Both the position numbers and the translations under genes were made by a program. Of a stretch of DNA of 64,000 nt, positions 55,780-64,000 are shown piece by piece. Under the pieces are notes generated by a model. The model saw nothing but the letters and a program-made list of their open reading frames with translations. It ran no database searches and was not told the DNA's origin. This DNA comes from Xanthomonas euroxanthea (GTDB lineage Bacteria; Pseudomonadota; Gammaproteobacteria; Xanthomonadales; Xanthomonadaceae): positions 651,126-715,125 of the forward strand of contig NZ_UIHB01000002.1 in the NCBI RefSeq assembly GCF_900476395.1. The letters run 5' to 3'. Within the stretch, counting starts at the first letter, position 1. Each line of letters begins with the position of its first letter.

Positions 55780-56042
55780 CTACATCAGGCCGGCGGCGCG
55801 GGCGCAGCCGCCCACATGCACGGCCAACTTCGGCGCCAGCTTGGTGCGCTGGGTGGCGATGCTGGTGTACGGGATACGGTGGCGCATCGCGTAAGCCGCC
55901 GGATGTGTCGACAGATCGTGGGCCAGCAGGGCAATCCCGCTAATCTGCAGATCGGGCGGCAGGCCCAGATCACCCTGTATGGCTGCATTACCCAGCGCCT
56001 CTCTCACGAGCCGTTGAGGATTCTCCGCAAGGTCATCGCGAT
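55780..56042 (-). pseudogene. possible gene remnant downstream of the TPR-like gene
   Basis: A minus-strand frame ending at 55780 reads ADLNRDDLAENPQRLVREA, LGLPPDLQISGIALLAHDLS, THPAAYAMRHRIPYTS and ends GGCARAAGLM. It has protein-like composition and stays open back into the 3' end of the TPR-like gene in a different frame, but has no convincing start or ribosome-binding site of its own. It may be the C-terminal remnant of a larger gene. Family not recognised. Confidence 0.35.
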
Positions 56043-56999
56043 TCAGATCAGCAAACGATCGATCAACGCCTGCTCGTAATCGTTGAGAGGCTGATTTTCG
56101 TAGAGCTTGTCGGAGGCGTCGACTAGCGCCCGGCCCTCGACTTCACGCCCACTTTCGCCATACACGTGGCCAAGGTTCTCCAGCGACTGCAGGTTGCCGT
56201 GCTTGGAGAAGGAAATCAGATACCAGCGCTCGGCCTCCTCGAGTTCGCCCAGGCGGTGGTAGGCCACCGCCAGATTGTGCTGGGCGTAGACGTGATCGGA
56301 TTCCAGCGCCTGCAACAACGCCTGCCTGGCCTGCTGGTAGTCCTCGAGCTGCAGGTACAGCAGGCCGAGGTTGTTGTAGCCGTCGACATTCCCCAGCTCG
56401 GCAGCGCGCCGATAGGCCTGCTCGGCCTGCGGGTAGCGCTTGGCGTGCAGATGGACGTCGCCAAGCAGGTTCAGCGCCTCCGCATGATCGTGGCGCACGG
56501 CGTTGTCGAGGTGCTCGACGGCGGCGTCGTGATCGCCGTCCTGATAGGCCATGCTGCCGAGGTAGAAGTGGCTGCGGGGGCAATCGTACGCGGCGGCCTT
56601 CTGGAAGTATTGGCGGGCGGCGTCGTGATCGCCCTCCTGGAAGGCCATGCTGCCGAGGTTGTAGTGGCTGCCCGGATAATCGTGCTCGGCGGCCCTTTGA
56701 AAGTGGTGGCGGGCAGCGTCGTGATCACCGTCCTGATAGGCCAAGATGCCGAGGTTGTAGTGGCCGCCGGGATAATCGTGCTCGGCGGCCATCTGGAAGT
56801 GTCGATGAGCGTCGGCGTGATCTTCACGCGCCAGGCTCACCGCGCCAACGCCGTTCATCCAGCGCGGGTCGGCGGGGCACGCCTTGGCAAGGGTCTGGAA
56901 GGACTCCAGCGCGGTGTCCAGATCCTGCTCGCGAAACGCCGCCCACGCCTGCTCACTGAGCGCGGTCGCCTGCTCGTCACTGAGGTTTTTTTTATTCAT
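56043..56999 (-). CDS. TPR-like repeat protein
   Basis: 318 residues with no signal peptide. Tandem helical repeats dominate: a near-perfect 32-residue unit (type EHDYPGGHYNLGILAYQDGD) occurs three to four times at about 75-180, followed by more diverged TPRs (ALNLLGDVHLHAKRYPQAEQ, YNNLGLLYLQLEDYQQARQA). The 32-residue spacing is shorter than canonical TPR (34) or Sel1 (36). The DNA repeats (96 bp apart) are still very similar, so the array expanded recently. Such proteins are protein-interaction scaffolds; the partner is unknown. Its upstream region is replaced by IS remnant DNA from about 57008. Confidence 0.8.
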   Translation of the reverse strand: MNKKNLSDEQATALSEQAWAAFREQDLDTALESFQTLAKACPADPRWMNGVGAVSLAREDHADAHRHFQMAAEHDYPGGHYNLGILAYQDGDHDAARHHFQRAAEHDYPGSHYNLGSMAFQEGDHDAARQYFQKAAAYDCPRSHFYLGSMAYQDGDHDAAVEHLDNAVRHDHAEALNLLGDVHLHAKRYPQAEQAYRRAAELGNVDGYNNLGLLYLQLEDYQQARQALLQALESDHVYAQHNLAVAYHRLGELEEAERWYLISFSKHGNLQSLENLGHVYGESGREVEGRALVDASDKLYENQPLNDYEQALIDRLLI

Positions 57000-57010
57000 G
57001 AACTACATGA

Positions 57011-57590
57011 TGTTTCCTGCCTTGCGAGCAGGTCAAGGATGTGTGCCGTGAGCCGGGTATTTCCGATGCGACGTACTACGTCTGGACGTCCAGGTACGGC
57101 GGCACGGAAGCCTCCGACGTGCAGCGGCTGCGTGATGTTGAAGCCGAGCACGCCAAGCGCAAGCGGATGTATGCCGAGTTGGCGGTGGAAAACCATGCGT
57201 TGAAGGATCTGATTGCAAAAAAGCTGTAGACCCGGCGCATAAGCGCCCGCTTCTTGCCTGGCTCATTGAGCAGCATGGCTGCAGCGAGCGCCGGGCCTGT
57301 GCAGTAGTCGGCGTGGCTCGCTCGACAGCGCGTGATCGGCGCCGTCCCGATCGCGACGTGGAGGGCATTGCGTTGTTGTCCGAAGTGGCCGAGCGCTTTC
57401 CCGAGCGTGGTTTTGGAAAGCTCTTTCAGATCATCCGCCGTCGCGGACAGGTGTGGAACCACCAAGGGGCGGCGCGTGTATTGCCTTGATGAAGCTCAAT
57501 CAGCGTCGTGGCAGCAGGCGCCGGGTCCCTACGCGCTATCCCCAACCGTTGGCGTGCGGAGCATGCTCCAATGCCGGGCGGCCTGGCAGG
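57011..57590 (+). mobile_element. decayed IS3-family insertion sequence
   Basis: OrfA lacks its first roughly 20 residues: the frame opens after a stop at 57008 with QVKDVCREPGISDATYYVW, and continues to NHALKDLIAKKL with a stop at 57229. OrfB follows in another frame (HKRPLLAWLIEQHGCSERRA, ERGFGKLFQIIRRRGQVWNH), hits a stop near 57490, resumes in a shifted frame (LMKLNQRRGSRRRVPTRYPQ) and fades near 57590 before any DDE catalytic residue. Both ends are lost; no terminal inverted repeats are recognisable. It cannot transpose by itself. Confidence 0.85.
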
Positions 57591-57849
57591 CGAGCTTACT
57601 GACATGGTTGCTACAGCTGCCCGGTGTCGAGGCGCAATGCTCGAGGGCTTTGCCGGCATCACGCTCTGCAAGGTGACAGCGTCGCAAACACGCAGCATGG
57701 GTGGTGGCCATTTATGCAGGTGCACCATTGCAGAGGGGCCGATCGCGTTGCTGCGGTGTGCAGGCGGGAGTGCGCATCGTCACATGCCGTGGGCAGGGAG
57801 ACTTCCAGACTGAGCCACCCGCGTAGACACGCGCATGTGAGATAGCGAG

Positions 57850-58338
57850 ATGGCAGATCCCAAAGAGCTGCAGGAAAAATTCTGGAAAGCCCTGAAGTCC
57901 GATCGCACCGTGATGCTGGGCCTGGATGGCGTGGAAGATGGGCATGCACGCCCGATGACGGCGCAGATTGAAGGCGATAGCGGTGGCCCGATCTGGTTCT
58001 TCACCTCCAAGGACAATGCGCTGATTGCCATGCTGGGGCAGGGCCGCCGCGTCATCGGTGCCTTCAGCAGCAAGGGGCACGACCTGTTCGCCAGCATCAG
58101 CGGCTCGTTGCGCGAGGACACCGATCCGGCCGTGGTCGAACGTCTGTGGAACCCGCATGTCGCGGCCTGGTATGAAGGCGGCAAGGACGATCCCAAGCTG
58201 GCGCTGCTGCGCCTGGATACCGATCACGCGCAGATCTGGCTCAACGGTTCCAGTCTGCTGGCTGGCATCAAGGTGCTGTTCGGCGTCGACCCGAAGAAGG
58301 ATTACCAGGACAAGGTGGCGGACGTTCCGCTGCGCTAA
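57850..58338 (+). CDS. general stress protein, split-barrel flavin-binding family
   Basis: 162-residue pyridoxamine-5'-phosphate-oxidase-like split-barrel protein of the general stress protein 26 type. Characteristic blocks are FWKALKSDRTVMLGL, GGPIWFFTSKDNALIAML, ISGSLREDTDPAVVERLWN and KLALLRLDTDHAQIWLNGSS. A Xanthomonas citri homologue of this family has a known flavin-binding structure, to my recollection. The gene lies just beyond the accessory stretch and marks the return to conserved chromosome. Confidence 0.9.
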   Translation: MADPKELQEKFWKALKSDRTVMLGLDGVEDGHARPMTAQIEGDSGGPIWFFTSKDNALIAMLGQGRRVIGAFSSKGHDLFASISGSLREDTDPAVVERLWNPHVAAWYEGGKDDPKLALLRLDTDHAQIWLNGSSLLAGIKVLFGVDPKKDYQDKVADVPLR

Positions 58339-58509
58339 GGCCTGAACGATGCAGGCGCGATCTTCGCGATGGCGTCTGCATCGTCTTCATTCACGTGCTG
58401 TCGCTTGCGCAGGTTCCGGCCCGGTTGTGAGGCTGGGTCGGCACTGGCGGCTGATTGCATGCAGGAACGCCGGCGCCATGTGCCGTGCGCCTTCCACAGG
58501 AGAAGCAAG

Positions 58510-58800
58510 ATGCAACAGATCGAAATTGGCCAGATGGTGTTTTTGCGCGACGGCGAAGTCGGTGTCGGTGCAATCCGCGAGATCCGCAAGGATGGCGCCG
58601 AGCTCGTCGTCAATATCGAAAACGGCGGCGACTTCGTGCTGCCGGCGACGGTGGTGCGCGATGTGCATTCCGGCAAGGTGATGCTGGATGTCGAGCAACT
58701 GCCGGATGAGGTACGCAATGCCTTGCGTCACCCACACGACAATGAATTGCCGACCAGCACCTACGCGGCCAGCGATCCGCAGGATGGCGCACTCAAGTAG
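58510..58800 (+). CDS. small DUF2171-like protein
   Basis: 96 residues with GGAG 7 nt upstream of the ATG at 58510. A beta-barrel-like pattern (FLRDGEVGVGAIREIRKDGA, DFVLPATVVRDVHSGKVML) suggests a PRC-barrel or DUF2171 relative. Acidic and soluble, no signal peptide. Function unknown. It ends 5 bp from the end of convergent eutC, with no terminator between. Confidence 0.75.
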   Translation: MQQIEIGQMVFLRDGEVGVGAIREIRKDGAELVVNIENGGDFVLPATVVRDVHSGKVMLDVEQLPDEVRNALRHPHDNELPTSTYAASDPQDGALK

Positions 58801-58805
58801 ATCGG

Positions 58806-59657
58806 CTAACGTCGACTACGTTCGACATCCTGCGGCAAACCATCGGGAAGTAGAAACGTCCGTGGTGCGGCGTCGGGCAGGCCGGCCGACGGCAGCGCCG
58901 GTTGCTCGGCCTCGTCCTTGAGTTGCACGCCGGACAGCTTGCGTCGGAACGATTCGCGCAGCAGATACCCGAGCTTGTGGGTGGCGTCGGCGTAGCTCAG
59001 TCCTTCGGTGCGGATGTTGGAGATGCAGTTGCGCGCCGCGTCGGTCAGGCCTACCCGCGGGGTGTAGGTCAGATACAGGCCCAGGCTGTCGGGCGAGCTC
59101 AGGCCTGGCCGTTCGCCGATCAACACGATCACCAGGCGGGCCTTGAGCAGTTCGCCGACCTCGTCGCCGATGGCGACGCGGCCTTGCGCGACCAAGACCA
59201 CCGGCGCCAGCGACCAGCCTTCGTGCGCGGCCAGGGCGTCGATATGTTCCACCATCTGCGCTGCATGCCGATGCACGGCCAATGCAGAGAGTCCGTCGGC
59301 GACCACGACAGCCACATCGTGCCCGCCGCCATGTACGGCGGTCAGGCCACGCAGATGCGCGGCCGCCTCCTCGCCCAGGCGCCGGCCCAGATCCGGACGT
59401 TGCAGGTAGGCATGCCGATCCACTGCCGCGCTGTGCAGCAGAATGCTGTCGCGCCCACGCTGTTTCAGCGCTGTTTGCAGCGGCTGTGGATCGAACGCCA
59501 GATGCACCGCATCGCGTGCCTGCGCATGCGCCAGCTGGAAATCCAGGTGCGCGGCGGTCGGCAGGCTGGTGCCGACGCGTCCCAGCGCGATGCGCGCCGG
59601 TGTGAGCCGACGCAGGTGTGCCCAGGCGTCGCGTGGTGGGGTGGTCGGATCGTTCAT
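58806..59657 (-). CDS. eutC: ethanolamine ammonia-lyase small subunit
   Basis: Light chain of the adenosylcobalamin-dependent ethanolamine ammonia-lyase, 283 residues, completing the active complex with EutB. Family blocks: [69 protein letters not shown] and [17 protein letters not shown]. Its start overlaps the eutB stop by 4 bp. Third gene of eat-eutB-eutC. Confidence 0.95.
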   Translation of the reverse strand: MNDPTTPPRDAWAHLRRLTPARIALGRVGTSLPTAAHLDFQLAHAQARDAVHLAFDPQPLQTALKQRGRDSILLHSAAVDRHAYLQRPDLGRRLGEEAAAHLRGLTAVHGGGHDVAVVVADGLSALAVHRHAAQMVEHIDALAAHEGWSLAPVVLVAQGRVAIGDEVGELLKARLVIVLIGERPGLSSPDSLGLYLTYTPRVGLTDAARNCISNIRTEGLSYADATHKLGYLLRESFRRKLSGVQLKDEAEQPALPSAGLPDAAPRTFLLPDGLPQDVERSRR

Positions 59658-61063
59658 TGCGCGCCGCCGGTGTGCAACTGCTCCAGCGCACGCCGGAACG
59701 GTGCGGGAAGTTCGCTGCCGAGTTCGAAGCGGCCATCGCGCAGCCGCAGGATGCCTTGCTGTTCCAGCCAGTGTTCGAACTCGGGCGCGGCGCGCAGGCC
59801 GAGCGCCTGGCGCGCATACAGCGCATCGTGGAACGAGGTGGTCTGGTAGTTGAGCATCACATCGTCCGAGCCGGGAATGCCCATGATGAAATTGATGCCG
59901 GCGGTGCCGAGCAGGGTCAGCAGCACGTCCATGTCGTCCTGATCGGCTTCGGCATGATTGGTGTAGCAGATGTCGCAGCCCATCGGCACGCCGAGCAGCT
60001 TGCCGCAGAAGTGATCCTCCAGCCCGGCACGGATGATCTGCTTGCCGTCGTAGAGATACTCCGGGCCGATGAAGCCGACCACGGTGTTCACCAGCAGCGG
60101 CTTGAACTGCCGTGCCACCGCATAGGCGCGCACCTCGCAGGTCTGCTGATCGACGCCATGATGCGCGTTGGCCGACAACGCGCTGCCCTGGCCGGTCTCG
60201 AAATACATCACGTTGTCGCCGACGCTGCCGCGCCGCAACGCCACCCCGGCGTCATGGCCTTCCTGCAACAGCGCCAGATTGATGCCGAAGCTGGCATTGG
60301 CCGCCTCGGTGCCGGCGATGGACTGGAACACCAGGTCCACCGGCACGCCGCGGTTGATCGCCTCGATGGTGGTGGTGATATGCGCCAGCACGCAGGATTG
60401 GGTCGGGATCTGGTAACCGCTGATCACCGCATCGAGCATGCGCAGCAACGCGGTGGTGGCGGCCAGGCTGTCGCTGGCAGGATTGATGCCGATCACCGCA
60501 TCGCCGTTGCCGTACAACAGGCCGTCGAGCACGCTGGCGGCGATGCCGGTGGCATCGTCGGTGGGGTGGTTGGGCTGCAGGCGTGTGGACAGCCGCCCGC
60601 GCAGGCCCAGCGTATTGCGAAAGCGCGTGACCACGCGGGTCTTCTGCGCGACCAGGACCAGGTCCTGCACGCGCATCAACTTCGAGACCGCTGCCACCAT
60701 CTCCGGCGTCAGCCCGGGTGCCAGTGCGGTCAGCGCCGCTTCGTCGGCCTGCGCACTCAACAGCCAATCGCGAAAGCCGCCGACGGTGAGGTGCGCCACC
60801 GCGGCAAACGCGGCCGCATCGTGCTGGTCGACGATCAGGCGGGTGACCTCGTCCGCTTCATACGGCACCACCGCTTCCTCGAGGAAGTGCCGCAGCGGCA
60901 GATCGGCCAGCGCCATCTGCGCCGCCACCCGCTGCAGCCCGGAATCGGCCGCGAGCCCGGCCAGTTGGTCGCCCGAGCGCGGCGGCGTGGCCTTGGCCAG
61001 CAGGGTCTTGAGATCGGCAAACCGGAAGCGCTCGCCGCCTGCGCTGAACGCGAACCCGCTCAT
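59654..61063 (-). CDS. eutB: ethanolamine ammonia-lyase large subunit
   Basis: Catalytic TIM-barrel subunit that splits ethanolamine into acetaldehyde and ammonia with adenosylcobalamin, 469 residues. Blocks: [87 protein letters not shown] and [16 protein letters not shown]. Start overlaps the permease stop (ATGA). No shell proteins or EutA reactivase are in the window, so this is the compact, compartment-free type. Confidence 0.96.
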   Translation of the reverse strand: MSGFAFSAGGERFRFADLKTLLAKATPPRSGDQLAGLAADSGLQRVAAQMALADLPLRHFLEEAVVPYEADEVTRLIVDQHDAAAFAAVAHLTVGGFRDWLLSAQADEAALTALAPGLTPEMVAAVSKLMRVQDLVLVAQKTRVVTRFRNTLGLRGRLSTRLQPNHPTDDATGIAASVLDGLLYGNGDAVIGINPASDSLAATTALLRMLDAVISGYQIPTQSCVLAHITTTIEAINRGVPVDLVFQSIAGTEAANASFGINLALLQEGHDAGVALRRGSVGDNVMYFETGQGSALSANAHHGVDQQTCEVRAYAVARQFKPLLVNTVVGFIGPEYLYDGKQIIRAGLEDHFCGKLLGVPMGCDICYTNHAEADQDDMDVLLTLLGTAGINFIMGIPGSDDVMLNYQTTSFHDALYARQALGLRAAPEFEHWLEQQGILRLRDGRFELGSELPAPFRRALEQLHTGGAQ

Positions 61064-62415
61064 CTGGCACTGGCCGCCGGCGTGGCCTGGCCGCGCAGGC
61101 TCAGCACGCAGCACAGCCCGCCGAACAGCAGCAGGCCCACGAAGATCAGCGCCACGATCGGGTTGAACCAGACCATCGCCACCAGGCACACCAGCGCCAG
61201 CAGCAGCGCGATGGCCGGCACCACCGGATAGCCCGGCGCGCGAAAGCTGCGCTCCAACCCGGGTTCGGCGCGGCGCAGCTTGAACAGGCTGAGCATGCTC
61301 ATCACATACATCACGATCGCGCCGAACACCGACATGGTGATCATCGCCGCGGTCAGCGACATGCCCTGGATCTTGACCACGCTGTCGCTGCAGATCGCCG
61401 CGATGCCGATCGCGCCGCCGGCAAGGATCGCCCGATGCGGCGTGCGAAAGCGCGACAGCCTGGCCAGGCCGTGTGGCAGGAAACCGGCACGCGCCAACGC
61501 GAAGAACTGGCGCGAATAGCCCAGGATGATGCCGTGGAAGCTGGCCACCAGGCCGAACAGGCCGATCCACACCAGCATATGCAGCCAGGTCGAACTGTTG
61601 CCCACCACCGCCTTCATCGCCTGCGGCAACGGGTCGTTGATGTTGGAGAGCTGACGCCAGTCGCCGACCCCGCCCGCGAACACCATCACGCCCAATGCCA
61701 GCACCACCAGGGTGAGGATGCCGGCGATGTAGGCACGCGGAATCGTACGCTTCGGCTCCTTCGCTTCTTCGGCCGCCATCGCCGCGCCCTCGATCGCCAG
61801 AAAGAACCAGATCGCGAACGGGATCGCGGCGAAGATGCCGGAGATCGCCGCCGGGCCGAACGTGTTGCTGCCGGCCCAGCCGTTGGCGGCAAAGCGCGCA
61901 ACGCTGAACCCCGGCGCCACCACGCCCATGAACACCAGCAGCTCGATCACCGCCAGCAAGGTCACGATCAGTTCGAAGGTGGCGGCGATCGCCACACCGA
62001 CGATGTTCAAGCCCATGAAGATCGCATACGCACCGATCGCGGCGATGCGCGGGTCCAGGGTCGGGAATTGCACATTGAGATAGGCGCCGATGGCCATCGC
62101 AATGGCCGGCGGCGCGAACACGAACTCGATCAGCGTGGCCAGGCCCGCCAGCATGCCGCCATAGGTGCCGAACGCGCGCAGGCTATAGGCGAACGGCCCG
62201 CCCGCATTGGGAATGGCGGTGGTCAGCTCGGTGAAGCTGAAGATGAAGCAGGTATACATCACCGCGACCAGCAGCGTGGTCACCAGAAAGCCCAGCGTGC
62301 CGGCGGTGCCCCAGCCGTAGCTCCAGCCGAAATATTCGCCGGAAATCACCAGACCCACGGCGATCCCCCATAGTTGCCAGGTGCCCAGGGTGGGTTTGAG
62401 CTGCTCGTTGCGCAT
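61060..62415 (-). CDS. eat: ethanolamine permease (APC family)
   Basis: 451-residue amino-acid/polyamine/organocation transporter with about 12 hydrophobic helices. Features: LWGIAVGLVISGEYFGWSYG near the start, TELTTAIPNAGGPFAYSLRA, IWFFLAIEGAAMAAEEAKEP and GYSRQFFALARAGFLPHGLA. Coupling to eutB by a 4-bp overlap makes ethanolamine the likely substrate. The ATG at 62415 is chosen, with AGGAG 9 nt upstream; the ATG at 62424 sits directly on that site. A TATAAC hexamer (62534-62539, minus strand) is a possible -10. Confidence 0.92.
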   Translation of the reverse strand: MRNEQLKPTLGTWQLWGIAVGLVISGEYFGWSYGWGTAGTLGFLVTTLLVAVMYTCFIFSFTELTTAIPNAGGPFAYSLRAFGTYGGMLAGLATLIEFVFAPPAIAMAIGAYLNVQFPTLDPRIAAIGAYAIFMGLNIVGVAIAATFELIVTLLAVIELLVFMGVVAPGFSVARFAANGWAGSNTFGPAAISGIFAAIPFAIWFFLAIEGAAMAAEEAKEPKRTIPRAYIAGILTLVVLALGVMVFAGGVGDWRQLSNINDPLPQAMKAVVGNSSTWLHMLVWIGLFGLVASFHGIILGYSRQFFALARAGFLPHGLARLSRFRTPHRAILAGGAIGIAAICSDSVVKIQGMSLTAAMITMSVFGAIVMYVMSMLSLFKLRRAEPGLERSFRAPGYPVVPAIALLLALVCLVAMVWFNPIVALIFVGLLLFGGLCCVLSLRGQATPAASAR

Positions 62416-62631
62416 GTCGCACATCTCCTGCGGTCGGGGGAGGGGAGATGAAGCGGTCCGGCGCCTAAACGCGGGACCGACCGCCAGCGACCGCCCGCCC
62501 GCTGCTGCAGGGCGACGATCGACGGTCGTTCCGGTTATACCCCAAAGGTCCGCGGCGAACACGAGCACGGCGGGTGGGGCGCAGCGACCATGCCGCCACG
62601 CGCCGGCCTTGTTCGGATCCCGACGCTCCGA

Positions 62632-63471
62632 CTATTGATTGCGTTCCAGCACCAGCAACGGATCGATCCGCACGTCGAACCAGTTCATTCCCCAATGCAG
62701 GTGTGGCCCGGTGGCGCGCCCGGTGGCACCGACCGCGGCAATCACCTGGCCTTGCTCCACCCGGTCGCCCACCTTCACGTCGATGCGCGACAGGTGCAGG
62801 AAATTCGAACTCACCCCGAAGCCATGGTCCAGCAGCACGGTGCCGCCGGTCAGGTACAGGTCCGGCGCGGCGAAGGTCACCACGCCGGCGGCCGGCGCCT
62901 TGACCGGCGTGCCGGTGGGCACGGCGATATCCATGCCCGAATGGCCGGCACCGGGCTGGCCGTTGTAGACGCGTGCATTGCCGAAGCGCCCGCTGATGCG
63001 GCCCTGCACCGGCCAGATGAAGGCTTGCGCGAAATCGGGGCGGGCATCGTCGCGATCGCGCGCGGCGGTGACCTGCGCCTGCTCGCGCTTGATCCGCTCG
63101 GCGATCGCCGCAGGCGGATTGACGGTCTTGGGCGGCACGCCGTTGACGCGTTCCACCGGCCAGTCGCGCGGCGTCACCGCGATGCTGGCGGTCTGCGTGC
63201 TGCCATCGGGGCGGGTGATCTGCACCTGCAACGGGCCGGTGGCATCGCGGCCGATGCCGAACACCACGCTGCCGTAGCCGCTGACGCGCAGCGTGCGGCC
63301 GGCGTACTGCACCTGGCTACCCGCCGGCACCTTGCCGATCACCAGCGCGCCCTGCGACGCGCTTTGCGGAAACACCACGTCCGCCGCCGCCGCGGACTGC
63401 GCAACGGCACTGCCGACGGCGAGCGACAGCGGCGCCAGCGCAAGCCAGGCGCCAAACAGGGCTGCGCGCAT
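62632..63471 (-). CDS. M23-family peptidase (LytM domain)
   Basis: 279-residue exported metallopeptidase or LytM-type regulator. Signal peptide AALFGAWLALAPLSLAVGSA, then an Ig-like region at about 30-110, a short helical linker (AERIKREQAQVTAARDRD), and the M23 domain at about 150-279. Zinc motifs are present: GHSGMDIAVPTGTPV (His, Asp) and GPHLHWGM (HxH), so it may be an active peptidoglycan endopeptidase. Its ATG overlaps the dihydroorotase stop by 1 nt. Confidence 0.92.
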   Translation of the reverse strand: MRAALFGAWLALAPLSLAVGSAVAQSAAAADVVFPQSASQGALVIGKVPAGSQVQYAGRTLRVSGYGSVVFGIGRDATGPLQVQITRPDGSTQTASIAVTPRDWPVERVNGVPPKTVNPPAAIAERIKREQAQVTAARDRDDARPDFAQAFIWPVQGRISGRFGNARVYNGQPGAGHSGMDIAVPTGTPVKAPAAGVVTFAAPDLYLTGGTVLLDHGFGVSSNFLHLSRIDVKVGDRVEQGQVIAAVGATGRATGPHLHWGMNWFDVRIDPLLVLERNQ

Positions 63472-64000
63472 CAGCGGTCGAAGGTCAGGCGCTGGCCGGC
63501 GGCACTGCCGAGCAACTGTTCGCCATCCCACACCTGCTGGCCGTTGACCCAGGTCGCGGCGATGCGCGAGCGGAACGTGGTGCCTTCGAACGGCGACCAA
63601 CCGCACTTTGACAGCACCTGCTCGCGCTTCACGGTGAACGGGGTGTTGTCGATCATCACCAGGTCGGCGAAATAGCCTTCGCGCAGGAAGCCGCGTTCTT
63701 CCACATCGAACAACTGCGCCGGCGCATGCGCGAACTTCTGCACGATGCGGGTGATCGGCAGCTTGCCCTCGTGCACCAGCTCCAGCGCGGCGACCAGCGC
63801 GTACTGCACCAGCGGCAGGCCGGAGGGCGCCTGCGCGTAGGGCTTCTGCTTCTCTTCCCAGGTGTGCGGCGCATGGTCGGTGGCGAGCACGTCGATGACG
63901 TCCTCGGCCAGCGCCTCGATCAACGCCACGCGGTCCTCGGCGTCCTTGATCGCAGGGTTGCACTTGATCAGGTTGCCCAGCCGCGCGTAATCGCTGCGGT
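63471..64000 (-). CDS. pyrC: dihydroorotase, 3' part (gene runs out of the window)
   Basis: C-terminal 175 residues of an amidohydrolase read from the window edge: ARLGNLIKCNPAIKDAEDRV, the metal/substrate block DVLATDHAPHTWEEKQKPYA, GLPLVQYALVAALELVHEGK, and the ending ADLVMIDNTPFTVKREQVLS, AATWVNGQQVWDG. The LIKCNPAIK and ATDHAPHTWEEK pattern fits class I dihydroorotases (dihydroorotate formation in pyrimidine synthesis). The N-terminal metal site is outside the window. Translationally coupled to the M23 gene. Confidence 0.88.
   Translation of the reverse strand, partial: RSDYARLGNLIKCNPAIKDAEDRVALIEALAEDVIDVLATDHAPHTWEEKQKPYAQAPSGLPLVQYALVAALELVHEGKLPITRIVQKFAHAPAQLFDVEERGFLREGYFADLVMIDNTPFTVKREQVLSKCGWSPFEGTTFRSRIAATWVNGQQVWDGEQLLGSAAGQRLTFDR

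Noticed and set aside
57332..57845. Several short frames between the IS remnant and the stress protein gene
   Set aside because: No homology, ribosome-binding site or consistent codon character; part overlaps the decayed OrfB.
1..64000. CRISPR arrays, prophage, restriction-modification or antiviral defence genes
   Set aside because: No evenly spaced direct repeats with spacers, no phage structural genes and no methylase or restriction motifs were seen. The repeats found are intergenic palindromes or protein-internal.

Overview
The window is about 64 kb of GC-rich (roughly two-thirds GC) gammaproteobacterial chromosome. Its protein set points to Xanthomonas: an XrvA-type H-NS protein, a FimX/Filp-type degenerate GGDEF-EAL protein, an AcvB/VirJ virulence hydrolase, a GumN/TraB protein, an adjacent phbB-phaR pair, an ethanolamine cluster without microcompartment genes, and the intergenic repeats starting GTAGGAGCG and GGGAATCGGG. 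I cannot name the species from sequence alone.

Layout. 0.1-9.3 kb: the large helicase Lhr, overlapping a convergent 3-methyladenine glycosylase; a chemotaxis receptor with a FliA-type promoter, followed by CheW; a GAF-GGDEF protein with a broken GGDEF motif. 9.4-17.5 kb: tRNA-Ala(CGC) with its terminator, xrvA, rnd, a sulfatase-modifying-factor-like lipoprotein, a VirJ/AcvB hydrolase, xseA and queG. 17.5-25.2 kb: a rightward run of nnr, tsaE, amiC, mutL, a DUF1684 lipoprotein and a TraB/GumN protein, several of them overlapping. 25.2-33.2 kb: phaR and phbB, gluQ, htpX, fimX-like, a YhiN flavoprotein, yaeQ and yaiI. 33.5-45.5 kb: csp, gst, a lipoprotein esterase, selO, apt, dbpA, an ABC-F ATPase, a barstar/secreted-RNase pair, sod, suhB and trmJ.

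45.6-54.9 kb: a PhnD-like binding protein overlapping a membrane GGDEF-EAL protein; epmB and efp divergently arranged; a secreted unknown; an MTA/SAH deaminase, ubiG, gph and a squalene/phytoene-synthase-like protein. 54.9-57.8 kb is the clearest accessory stretch: a headless Cys-rich gene fragment, an AT-rich membrane-protein gene, another possible gene remnant, a protein with tandem 32-residue TPR-like repeats, and a decayed IS3-type element. 57.8-64 kb: a general stress flavoprotein, a small DUF2171-like protein, the eat-eutB-eutC operon, an M23 peptidase and the 3' part of a dihydroorotase gene.

Most genes are housekeeping: DNA repair and recombination, tRNA and translation-factor modification, cell-wall turnover and metabolite repair. 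The most distinctive parts are three separate c-di-GMP-type proteins (two degenerate, one apparently intact and paired with a binding protein), the cysteine-free membrane-anchored RNase Sa-like enzyme with its barstar partner, the inverted repeats in front of phaR, and the accessory stretch near 55-57.6 kb.
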